Source of the DNA: Candidatus Hodarchaeota archaeon
Lineage (GTDB): Archaea > Asgardarchaeota > Heimdallarchaeia > Hodarchaeales > YT1-057
Direction: 5' to 3'
Assembly: GCA_016839955.1 (NCBI GenBank)
Contig: JAEOTI010000730.1
Span: 1 to 13,314 of the forward strand
Length of the DNA: 13,314 nucleotides
Shown here: positions 1-6,695 of the stretch, one piece after another
Position numbering within the stretch: the first letter of the stretch is position 1
Layout: each line of letters begins with the position of its first letter
Notes under the pieces: generated by a model
Seen by the model: only the letters and a program-made list of their open reading frames with translations
Told to the model about the DNA's origin: nothing
Databases searched by the model: none
Program-made: the position numbers and the translations under genes

Positions 1-1425
1 AGTGCAATAAGCGGCCTAATGCAAGCTTGGGGAGAAGGTGGAATACTTCGTATTCAAGGGACAGCTCATGCTCTCGCTAATATTCTTACTGGTATAGAAC
101 TCTTAGATATTTCAACTCTTAAAGTAAAAAAAGATCATCCGGATTTTCTTAGGAGATTTGGAATCGCTTATAATTATTTAAACAACACCTCTGGTTTATA
201 CTACGTTGCTTCATGCTTAACATATAGTTCTTCTCGACATTATATAGAAGATTGGGCTACTCGTGCAATTCAAGGAAATGATCAACTTCTCATCTTATTA
301 AGAGAATATTGGAATGTCAAAGAGAACTATGAATTGGTTAAAAAACAATATGATTCTATTATCTTTCATAGTCAAATCGGATCCATTATTCACACATTTA
401 CTCAAATGATTCGTTACCTAATCCTATTAAATGCTCGTTTTGGGGGAGAATGGCCTAAATTTCTTAATAATTCTGATTTATTTCTTAAAACATCCACAAC
501 TGAAGAGTTACTTGATAGTTTACACGATCTTGCAGATGAGATGGAGTTCTACATTCAAGACTATCTAAAACACTTAAATAATGGAACTTTCGATCCAAAT
601 GAAAAACCATTAGAATTATTTTCCGTCCAATATGCATTAGAAAAGGCTAAACTTGCAAGATGGATAGTAAAAGGACTAGATATTACTCATGATATTGTAA
701 TATTGTTCAGTGATGATGACTTACAAAGATTAGAAGAACTTGTTATTGAAATTTTTGATTTCTTAAACTCTAATTCTGAAATGCTAAACGATCCCACCTT
801 TCTTGGGACGGATTATAGTGATTACCTAGGTGATCGATTAGAGTGGCCAATCTGCTTTATTGGAATTTTAGCGGTACATACAGATTGGAGCTATATTGAA
901 CGCCTAGAATCAATACTAGGGACATATTTAACCCCTGAGGGGCAAAAACGCCATCCAATAATGAATGGTGTATTTTACACAACTGCTCTTGCAGTAGCTT
1001 CTAATATGGGAAATCGAGAGGAAATGGCTCGTATTGCGAATAATTTGGTTGAACTAGCAGATAATGTGACGTTTCAACCTCGTGATCAGCTAGCATTTTT
1101 CTTATTAGGCCATTTAACAAACGTTGTCTTAGGAAAAGAAGACTCAGAGATCTTTTTAACACTAATTCAACAAAAATATCTAAGTTTACGTGAACATATT
1201 TCTGCAGAATTAGCTGGACAGTTTGAAGAGTATATATTGGCTTTAGAACAGGCATTCAACTGTGGTCATCCACTATATCCTGTAGGACGTTTAATGGCAA
1301 CTTCTCCTTCTGATCCGTTTTCTTTGTTGGTTCCACGACTTTCTGATTATGCTCGTGAACAGGGTTTTGGTGAGGTACATTATTTCCCATTCAATCTAGC
1401 ACGAGACTATGTCACTAGGTTTTAA
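1..1425 (+). CDS. Large helical protein of unknown function, 5' end outside the window
   Basis: The frame is open from the first base to a TAA at 1423-1425, giving 474 visible residues. The first ATG is at base 19, but no Shine-Dalgarno precedes it and the six codons before it are also open, so the gene probably begins upstream. I do not recognise the family. The protein looks soluble and mostly alpha-helical, with no signal peptide, no convincing membrane segment and no cysteine cluster. Stretches around residues 320-400 (for example ALAVASNMGNREEMARIANN) have the spacing of small helix-turn-helix pairs, as in TPR-like alpha-solenoids, but the TPR consensus is not clear. The C-terminus is richer in Pro, Phe and Tyr (PVGRLMATSPSDPF). 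It converges on the flavoprotein operon that follows. Coding status is firm from length and composition; function is unknown. Confidence 0.85.
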   Translation, partial: SAISGLMQAWGEGGILRIQGTAHALANILTGIELLDISTLKVKKDHPDFLRRFGIAYNYLNNTSGLYYVASCLTYSSSRHYIEDWATRAIQGNDQLLILLREYWNVKENYELVKKQYDSIIFHSQIGSIIHTFTQMIRYLILLNARFGGEWPKFLNNSDLFLKTSTTEELLDSLHDLADEMEFYIQDYLKHLNNGTFDPNEKPLELFSVQYALEKAKLARWIVKGLDITHDIVILFSDDDLQRLEELVIEIFDFLNSNSEMLNDPTFLGTDYSDYLGDRLEWPICFIGILAVHTDWSYIERLESILGTYLTPEGQKRHPIMNGVFYTTALAVASNMGNREEMARIANNLVELADNVTFQPRDQLAFFLLGHLTNVVLGKEDSEIFLTLIQQKYLSLREHISAELAGQFEEYILALEQAFNCGHPLYPVGRLMATSPSDPFSLLVPRLSDYAREQGFGEVHYFPFNLARDYVTRF

Positions 1426-1428
1426 TTG

Positions 1429-1533
1429 ATGTATGAGAACTCAGATGACCCAAAAAATATGGAACTGACTGAATTAGAAGCAGAGTTTGTTGAAAGCTTG
1501 TCAAGCAGATTTTCTTTTAATACCAGCATTTAG
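1429..1533 (+). other. 34-codon open stretch in frame with the preceding gene
   Basis: After the TAA at 1423-1425 the same frame stays open for another 35 codons, with an ATG at 1429 and a TAG at 1531-1533. The peptide is acidic and helix-like (MELTELEAEFVESL) and looks more like real protein than random translation. It may be a tiny separate gene, a former C-terminal tail of the upstream protein cut off by a new stop, or chance. No good Shine-Dalgarno is present, since the ATG lies three bases after the upstream stop, so translation would have to be coupled. Confidence 0.25.
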
Positions 1534-1537
1534 CAGA

Positions 1538-2212
1538 TTACACATATGGTGTGTCTTTGAGGTTCTTATAGACTCCAAATTTCTTAGCTGCCTGTTTCCA
1601 GGTTCTATTTCCCATATAACGATATAATCTTGATGGGATCATCGGTTTACGAATTGTTTTCTTTGCTTCCAGAGGAATAGGGTCATTTCTTATTAATGCT
1701 TTAGCAGTTAGTTGTAATGCCACCTGAGCATGACGACCTCTTCCCCCCGCGTTTTTTAAGGGGATACCATTTATTGCCGCTCCCATCCCTAGTGCAAGTC
1801 CTCCAATCCATTCAAAATCAACTTCTTTCGCAAAACAGTGGCATATGGCAAGAGCAGTATCATTCTGGCTAGCTTCTGGGAACCCATTATTAGCGATTGC
1901 CATAAATTTAGGTTTTTTTGATAGTTTTCTTCCCTGACGATTGTTAGCAATGAGTTCTAAGGCTTTTGTTACTGGTGCTGGAAGACTATCAATATATAAT
2001 GGAAAAGAGAGGATAATCAAATCAGAGGTGTCTATCATTTCAAATAAATTGTTTATACCCTCATCTGAGTCTAATGTTTTTCGGATGTTCATTTTCTCGA
2101 TTGTAACTCCTTCCTCATTTAAAAGATCACATAAAAATGTACCTAGAGACTCAGAGGTACTTCTAGTACTCTTTGGACTTCCAATCAGTAGTAAAACTTT
2201 TTCTAAATTCAT
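1538..2212 (-). CDS. Flavodoxin-fold NAD(P)H-dependent oxidoreductase-like protein
   Basis: A 224-residue protein with the flavodoxin fold of NADPH-dependent FMN reductases, probably an FMN-binding cytosolic redox protein. It begins with a hydrophobic strand (VLLLIGSP) and a phosphate-binding loop GSPKSTRSTSESL (residues 11-23). An ILSFPLYIDSLPAPVTKALE segment (about 67-86) matches the second flavin-contact loop and following helix of the family. A Gly-rich stretch (GGLALGMGAAINGIPLKNAGG) occupies about 137-157, and a basic tail rich in Arg, Lys and Tyr follows, absent from minimal FMN reductases. It has no iron-sulfur motif. Its ATG overlaps the stop of the upstream flavoprotein gene as ATGA, so the two are almost certainly cotranscribed and translationally coupled. 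The substrate is not inferable; menaquinone, metal or disulfide reduction are all possible for this fold. Confidence 0.8.
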   Translation of the reverse strand: MNLEKVLLLIGSPKSTRSTSESLGTFLCDLLNEEGVTIEKMNIRKTLDSDEGINNLFEMIDTSDLIILSFPLYIDSLPAPVTKALELIANNRQGRKLSKKPKFMAIANNGFPEASQNDTALAICHCFAKEVDFEWIGGLALGMGAAINGIPLKNAGGRGRHAQVALQLTAKALIRNDPIPLEAKKTIRKPMIPSRLYRYMGNRTWKQAAKKFGVYKNLKDTPYV

Positions 2213-2787
2213 TTTTGTGCCCCTCCAACATTCATAAGTTTATTTTTGATCTTATTCTGAATCTCTTCTCTTGTTTGATTTTTCAAAATGAAACAGATAG
2301 AATGCGCTGGAGAATGGAGATTAATCGAATTTCGTTTTACAAGAGTTGTGAATATCTCTTCCTGTTTCTCATTTGACTCATTTAGAATCCCTATTACAAG
2401 GACTGATGGATGTTCATCATATCGAGTTTTATGATGCGTCTCACCATTTATCGTTGTGAAAAAGGGAGAAACTAACGATATTGAACGGTCAAGAGCCTTT
2501 TTTAACTCAGATGAATACCCACCAAAGGTGACTGGTGTTAAATAGATTAATAGGTTTGAATTAATAATTGATTTAGCTACATCTCGTCCTATATCATCTA
2601 TTACACATTCACCAGGCGTTCTTACCCAACAACCAAAGCATCCTCGACAAGGCTTAATATTCATTTCACGAAGATGATAAGAATTAACATCATAGTTCTG
2701 TTGATTAAGTTGATCTTTTAGGTCTGTTTCGATACCATTTGTGAATTCAGTCGTTTCAAGCATTCCATTTAAAATAAGAGCATCCAT
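2209..2787 (-). CDS. Iron-sulfur flavoprotein-like NADPH-dependent FMN reductase family protein
   Basis: A 192-residue flavodoxin-fold protein. The key feature is C47-X2-C50-X2-C53-X7-C61 (within PCRGCFGCWVRTPGECV), which fits the compact CX2CX2CX4-7C cluster motif of archaeal iron-sulfur flavoproteins (Isf) that carry a [4Fe-4S] cluster and FMN. Next comes the family segment DDIGRDVAKSIINSNLLIY and the flavin-side loop TPVTFGGYSSELKKALDR (about 84-101). The N-terminal phosphate loop, usually GSPR-x-GNT, is degenerate here (NGMLETTEFTNG), so flavin binding may differ. It is the first gene of a minus-strand two-gene operon. The stop overlaps the next start by four bases. The ATG is preceded by GGCGAT at a suitable distance, an acceptable Shine-Dalgarno. 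Electron transfer between this cluster-bearing partner and its cluster-less neighbour is my inference. Confidence 0.8.
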   Translation of the reverse strand: MDALILNGMLETTEFTNGIETDLKDQLNQQNYDVNSYHLREMNIKPCRGCFGCWVRTPGECVIDDIGRDVAKSIINSNLLIYLTPVTFGGYSSELKKALDRSISLVSPFFTTINGETHHKTRYDEHPSVLVIGILNESNEKQEEIFTTLVKRNSINLHSPAHSICFILKNQTREEIQNKIKNKLMNVGGAQK

Positions 2788-2831
2788 CTTTAATCGCCAT
2801 TCTGAAAAAAAATGAATTCTGATATAATTCC

Positions 2832-2857
2832 AAATTTATTATCGAATTTATAATATT
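2832..2857. promoter_or_regulatory. Divergent promoter region with repeated AATTTAT boxes
   Basis: Within the 147-bp gap between the divergent flavoprotein and DUF362 genes, AATTTAT occurs at 2833-2839 and again at 2845-2851, exactly 12 bases apart. The second copy continues as TTTATAATATT, a plausible TATA box for the plus-strand gene (start 2935, leader about 60 bases). Read on the minus strand, the first copy gives ATAAATT, which would place a start site about 20 bases before the flavoprotein ATG. These are promoter-like by position and base content only. Confidence 0.4.
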
Positions 2858-2934
2858 GATTCATTAGGACATCTTCTAGATTTCAACTTATTCAAAGAAA
2901 GAGAAAATACATCTTATTTTGGGGATAGTTAGAT

Positions 2935-4131
2935 TTGAAGGCATCAAAGGTATATTTTGGGTCAATTCAGCATGGTGTAGCAGCAAGGTTCGCGAGCTTT
3001 GCTTCAAAAGTGGATAAAATAGTTGAGTTACTTGATTTATCATCAATAGAAGAAAAAGACAAAGTTGCTGTAAAAATGCATTTGGGTTTCCAAGATGGCT
3101 ATCAGACAATTCCAGTCTTTTTTATTCGACGCATAGTCCGTAAAATAAAAGAATTTTCAAAAAATGTATTCATAACTGATAACCCCTCCTCCGTATATAA
3201 TGCGGTGAATAGAGGATATACCCAAGAAACTTGTGGTTGTCCAATCATTCCTATAGCGGGGATTAAGGATCAGTATACAAGTGAAATTAAAGTTAATTAT
3301 CGTAATGTTGAATCTCTAGATATGGCTGGTGTCTTGAACGATGCTGATGTTTTAGTTGATCTTAGTCATGTGAAAGGACACAATAGCTGTGGATTTGGTG
3401 GAGCAATAAAGAACATTGCACTTGGAGGTTTTTCTGGGCCCACAAGATGGCAAAAAATTCATGGTGTGGAACAAACCATCCCCTACGTGGACATGGAAAA
3501 GTGTACACCAGAACATGCAAAAAAACTAGAATTGAGTTGTCCCTATAAACACCTAAAATATGATGCAGAGAATCATAAACTGACTAGAGCCTTTGGTATG
3601 TGTAGAAATTGTGAAGAATGCCTAGAAGCAGACAAGGATGTTGGATGCCTCGAACTTAAACAAGAGAACTTCTCAGCATTCCAAGACCTCATGGCAATTG
3701 CCACTAAAAGTGTTTTAGAAACGTTTGATGAGAATAAACGCTTCTACATTAACTTCCTATTACAAATGACCCCTCTCTGCGATTGTTGGGGTATTGGTTT
3801 TCCCCCAGTGGTAAATGATGTTGGTGTTTTAGGAAGTCGTGATATCGTTGCTATAGAAAATGCTTCTCTTGATTTAATCAAAAAAGAAGGTCTAATTGAG
3901 AAAAATGTTCCTCCATACTTTAAACATGCTAATCTAGACCCAAGCGTGGATTTACATCCCTTTCAACGGTTAAATGGGAAGTACAAGGATCCTTATTTGG
4001 TAGTTGAATTTGCTGAAAAATTAAGCTTGGGGAACAAAGCCTATGAACTTATCGAAGTGCTTTCACCTGAAGAAACAATGAATGCAGAGCCACCAAAAGG
4101 TGTTACAGAAAGAGATCCTACATTCTTTTGA
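2935..4131 (+). CDS. DUF362 domain protein with unusual cysteine cluster
   Basis: A 398-residue DUF362 protein, a family often annotated as iron-sulfur or ferredoxin-like with no firmly known general reaction. Family hallmarks are VKMHLGF (46-52), the TDNPS turn (81-85), SHVKGHNSCGFGGAIKNIALG (144-164, the most conserved block), PLCDCWG (280-286) and DVGVLGSRDIVAIENASLDLI (295-315). Between these blocks, where relatives carry two standard CxxCxxCxxxCP ferredoxin motifs, this protein has C190, C202 followed by PYK, then C223-X2-C226-X2-C229-X8-C238. The Fe-S insert is therefore reshaped or partly lost. The start must be TTG at 2935, because an in-frame TAG lies at 2926-2928 and the next Met is residue 48; a GGGGAT element lies 8-9 bases upstream. 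The DinB-like gene follows after 28 bases on the same strand, a likely operon. Confidence 0.85.
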   Translation: MKASKVYFGSIQHGVAARFASFASKVDKIVELLDLSSIEEKDKVAVKMHLGFQDGYQTIPVFFIRRIVRKIKEFSKNVFITDNPSSVYNAVNRGYTQETCGCPIIPIAGIKDQYTSEIKVNYRNVESLDMAGVLNDADVLVDLSHVKGHNSCGFGGAIKNIALGGFSGPTRWQKIHGVEQTIPYVDMEKCTPEHAKKLELSCPYKHLKYDAENHKLTRAFGMCRNCEECLEADKDVGCLELKQENFSAFQDLMAIATKSVLETFDENKRFYINFLLQMTPLCDCWGIGFPPVVNDVGVLGSRDIVAIENASLDLIKKEGLIEKNVPPYFKHANLDPSVDLHPFQRLNGKYKDPYLVVEFAEKLSLGNKAYELIEVLSPEETMNAEPPKGVTERDPTFF

Positions 4132-4145
4132 AAGATTAAAAAAAT

Positions 4146-4153
4146 GGAGTTGA
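4146..4153 (+). promoter_or_regulatory. Shine-Dalgarno deciding a TTG start
   Basis: GGAGTTGA differs by one base from the archaeal consensus GGAGGTGA and ends six bases before the TTG at 4160. With the in-frame TGA at 4151-4153, it fixes that TTG as the start of the DinB-like gene. Confidence 0.65.
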
Positions 4154-4159
4154 AATTTA

Positions 4160-4660
4160 TTGAAAACGGTTGAATTCATCAAATTACAGTGTTATTCATT
4201 AGAAAATTATTGTCAATTTGTTTGTCGGGACTTAACCAAAGAAGATTTTGTATGGCGCTCAGAATCAGGTTCTCCTGGCATTGGATGGTTATTAGGTCAT
4301 GTTATTGGATCACATGATTTTCTAGCAAATCATTTATTTCTCGAAAATCCCCCTATTTTGTCAAAGGAAATCAGTTCCTTATTTAATATTAAAACTGTTG
4401 CGAATTTTCCAAATGATCTTGATTCCCAAGTTCTTTTTGATCAACTAAAGAAAATAAATAAGGAAGTTGTATCAACTCTTTCCCAAAAATCTGACGATTT
4501 TTTTGATCAGATACCAACTAATCAAGATCGATTTCCATCTGTTATGAAACAAAAGAATTATGCAAAGCTTTTCATCTTCCATTTTACTCATGCATTTTCC
4601 CATATGGGTCAAATTTTGGAAATTCGCCGAATGCTAGGCAAAGAAGTCTGGACGGCCTAG
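4160..4660 (+). CDS. DinB-like four-helix-bundle protein
   Basis: A 166-residue protein of the DinB/YfiT-like putative metalloenzyme superfamily, of usual length. Members are four-helix bundles binding a divalent metal through three histidines; some are thiol transferases or isomerases and many are uncharacterised. Here H47 lies in GWLLGHVIGSHDF, and H144 and H148 lie in the C-terminal signature HFTHAFSHMGQILEIRRMLG, which corresponds to the family's HxxxHxGQI pattern. The metal triad thus appears intact. The start is TTG, because an in-frame TGA lies three codons upstream. It follows the DUF362 gene by 28 bases and probably shares its transcript, suggesting a role in the same redox or thiol process, which is inference. 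Its TAG stop lies inside a CTAG that also carries the stop of the convergent nitroreductase gene. Confidence 0.8.
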   Translation: MKTVEFIKLQCYSLENYCQFVCRDLTKEDFVWRSESGSPGIGWLLGHVIGSHDFLANHLFLENPPILSKEISSLFNIKTVANFPNDLDSQVLFDQLKKINKEVVSTLSQKSDDFFDQIPTNQDRFPSVMKQKNYAKLFIFHFTHAFSHMGQILEIRRMLGKEVWTA

Positions 4661-5190
4661 AAGAATTCCCGATGAGAAAACTCTGAAATATTCCTCTTGG
4701 GAGGAGCTGCTGGTTTTTCGGAAGGCTTACCAATAGGAATAATAGCTAATGGTCGGACGTTTTTTGGGAGTTTAACAACTGAACTAGCACTGTCTTCATC
4801 GAATGCGCCAATCCACACGGTAGCATATCCCATTTCCTCAGCTGTAAGAAGAATATTCTGTGTTGCAGCTGCGGCGTCTTGAATTGCATACAAAGAAGAT
4901 CCACGGGATCCATATCTTGAACTTGAACGGTTTAGATCTGCACATACAACAAAGACGACAGGTGCAGATTCAATAAATGCTTGCCCTAATGCTGCTTTTA
5001 CTAACGCTTCCTTTTGTGAAGATGATTTGACGATAATAATCTCCACAGGTTGTCTATTTCCGGCAGATGGCGCCCAACGTGCTGCTTCCAATAATTTATC
5101 AATTTCGTCTTGAGTTAAAGAATCTGGTTTAAAAGATCGAATAGATCTTCTAGACTGTATTAAATTAAGGATAAATGATTTTTCACTCAT
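4657..5190 (-). CDS. Nitroreductase family protein (FMN-dependent)
   Basis: A 177-residue nitroreductase-fold protein, predicted to bind FMN as a homodimer and reduce a substrate with NAD(P)H; the actual substrate cannot be read from sequence. Hallmarks are RRSIRSF (14-20), the N-terminal FMN phosphate-contact motif; ARWAPSAGNRQPVEIIIV (37-54); DAAAATQNILLTAEEMGYATVWIGAF (105-130), the second FMN-contact block; and the closing IPIGKPSEKPAAPPKR (151-166). Length is typical for the short archaeal and clostridial subgroup. The ATG is ten bases after the stop of the TPR gene on the same strand, so the two form a likely operon. Its 3' end overlaps the convergent DinB-like gene by four bases. Confidence 0.9.
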   Translation of the reverse strand: MSEKSFILNLIQSRRSIRSFKPDSLTQDEIDKLLEAARWAPSAGNRQPVEIIIVKSSSQKEALVKAALGQAFIESAPVVFVVCADLNRSSSRYGSRGSSLYAIQDAAAATQNILLTAEEMGYATVWIGAFDEDSASSVVKLPKNVRPLAIIPIGKPSEKPAAPPKRNISEFSHREFF

Positions 5191-5200
5191 ATTTAATCGC

Positions 5201-6595
5201 TCATGTTTTGAATGCCTTCAATATCTGTTGAAATTTACCAATATAAGCTTTAATTTCTTCTACTTGTTGTTCAATATTTTCTGTTTTAGGTCTGCTACCA
5301 ACCTTTTTCCAAAGTTTCGCTACTCTTTCTAACTGATTTTCAGCTTTTTGAGCGAGATTGATTAAACCTTGCGATTTTGCGATTTGAACTGATTCTTGCA
5401 ACTCTTTTGTAGCCTGATGAAGATCCATTGCGGCTGTAAAAAGCATTCCCTTTATAATTGTTGTTTCTATAATAGCTGGGGTAAATTTTTGGTCTTTTGC
5501 AGCTGTTTGAGCCTCAAGAATATAACCTTGGGCGATATCAAAGAAATTCTCATCCAAAGTCATTCGAAATTGATTTAAATTAATCTCAGCTAATTGTATA
5601 AGACTTTTTAATATAAATGTAAACAATTTTTGTTTTTGGGCTATAGTTAGAGCTTTTATAAAAGCCTGCTGGGCTTTAGCAGCATCTCCTTGATTTTTTG
5701 AAACGGTTCCTAGCGCATAAAACCAATAAATTCGAATTACATCTGAACTTCTGGTTTCAGCTATTTGTTTAAGAGTCTCCAATTTCAGATTTGCTTCTGT
5801 AAAGTCTTGATCCTCAGAGTACAGTTCAGCAAAATCACGTAAAGCATCTGCCAACATTGCATCTTCGCGTTTTTCGGCAATCCAATACTCTGTACATTCA
5901 AGGAATTTTGCTTTTGCTTCCAAACGATTCCCTTGCGCCCAAGCAATGATACCTAAATTATGATTAGCTTGTGCAACACCTGTTTTCATTCCAATCTCTT
6001 GAGCTATTTTTTGAGCTTCTTTCAAAAAAGGCGTAGCATTAGTTAGATCGCCAATTTTACAATATGACGCCCCTATATTGTTAAGAGTCAAAACTATAAC
6101 GGGTTTATTTCCAATTTCTCTTTCTACTTCAACAGCTTTATTATAAACCTCTATTGCTTTTAAAATTTGACCACGCTGACTCAAAGCGGTTGCTATATTA
6201 TGTAATGAAGCTGATTCTCCCGCAAGATCTCCAATTCGATGTCTAATTTCAAGTGATTCTTTGAAAAATTCTAATCCTATATCTGGGTCTCCCATGCTCC
6301 AAATTATTGCCCCAAGATAGTTTCGAGCGTATGCTTCTCCATACTCATAAGAAGCTTCAAGTGCAGTGTTTAATGCATCATTTATCAATTTTTTTGCATT
6401 CTCGTACTTTCCTCTTCTGAATGCAATTTTACCTTTTTCATTAGAAATATCAACATATAATTTAGGATCAAATTTAATTTTATCTTCAGTTTTTTGTTCG
6501 AGGACAGCGATTCTTTCTTCTGCTTCCTCAAGTTTATCATGTGCCACTAGATCTTGAAGTTCTTTGATAATTTTCTCTCTTTCAATCTGGTTCAA
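5201..6595 (-). CDS. TPR-repeat protein
   Basis: A 464-residue, all-helical tetratricopeptide-repeat protein, probably a cytosolic scaffold for protein-protein contacts. Repeats of about 40 residues run from roughly 45 to 335. Clear units include ARNYLGAIIWSMGDPDIGLE (90-109), ASLHNIATALSQRGQILKAI (129-148), TLNNIGASYCKIGDLTNATP (170-189) and QANHNLGIIAWAQGNRLEAK (209-228), with weaker ones after 240. The 40-residue spacing resembles LGN/Rapsyn-type TPRs rather than the 34-residue type. The N-terminus (1-40) and C-terminus (about 395-464) are charged helices that could form coiled coils. There is no catalytic domain or signal peptide. The start is TTG at 6595: an in-frame TGA lies at 6608-6610, and GTGATC precedes the TTG as a Shine-Dalgarno. 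The nitroreductase gene follows after ten bases. The partner protein is unknown. Confidence 0.9.
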   Translation of the reverse strand: MNQIEREKIIKELQDLVAHDKLEEAEERIAVLEQKTEDKIKFDPKLYVDISNEKGKIAFRRGKYENAKKLINDALNTALEASYEYGEAYARNYLGAIIWSMGDPDIGLEFFKESLEIRHRIGDLAGESASLHNIATALSQRGQILKAIEVYNKAVEVEREIGNKPVIVLTLNNIGASYCKIGDLTNATPFLKEAQKIAQEIGMKTGVAQANHNLGIIAWAQGNRLEAKAKFLECTEYWIAEKREDAMLADALRDFAELYSEDQDFTEANLKLETLKQIAETRSSDVIRIYWFYALGTVSKNQGDAAKAQQAFIKALTIAQKQKLFTFILKSLIQLAEINLNQFRMTLDENFFDIAQGYILEAQTAAKDQKFTPAIIETTIIKGMLFTAAMDLHQATKELQESVQIAKSQGLINLAQKAENQLERVAKLWKKVGSRPKTENIEQQVEEIKAYIGKFQQILKAFKT

Positions 6596-6651
6596 ATGCT
6601 GATCACATCATATTGTTGAAAGATACGAATATTCCATTTGAGAGCTTCCAA

Positions 6652-6667
6652 TCTGAAAAAAGGGAAA
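6652..6667 (-). terminator. T-rich archaeal-type terminator after the dehydrogenase gene
   Basis: On the minus strand the 3' flank of the 3-hydroxyacyl-CoA dehydrogenase gene contains TTTCCCTTTTTTCAG, a pyrimidine tract with six consecutive T, about 30 bases beyond the stop. Archaeal termination typically uses such T-runs without a hairpin. It would separate this gene from the TPR gene 100 bases downstream. Confidence 0.35.
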
Positions 6668-6695
6668 GAAGAGACCTGCGCTTTTCATCATATTC

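Noticed and set aside
1001..1255. 84-codon minus-strand ORF
   Set aside because: It lies wholly inside the first plus-strand gene, and its translation has no recognisable motif.
1941..2376. Two plus-strand ORFs (98 and 67 codons) opposite the flavoprotein genes
   Set aside because: They are antisense shadows of well-supported flavodoxin-fold genes.
6608..6691. 27-codon minus-strand ORF upstream of, and in frame with, the TPR gene
   Set aside because: It lacks a Shine-Dalgarno, overlaps a T-rich terminator-like tract and encodes a peptide with no protein-like pattern. Its TGA only serves to show that the TPR gene starts at TTG.
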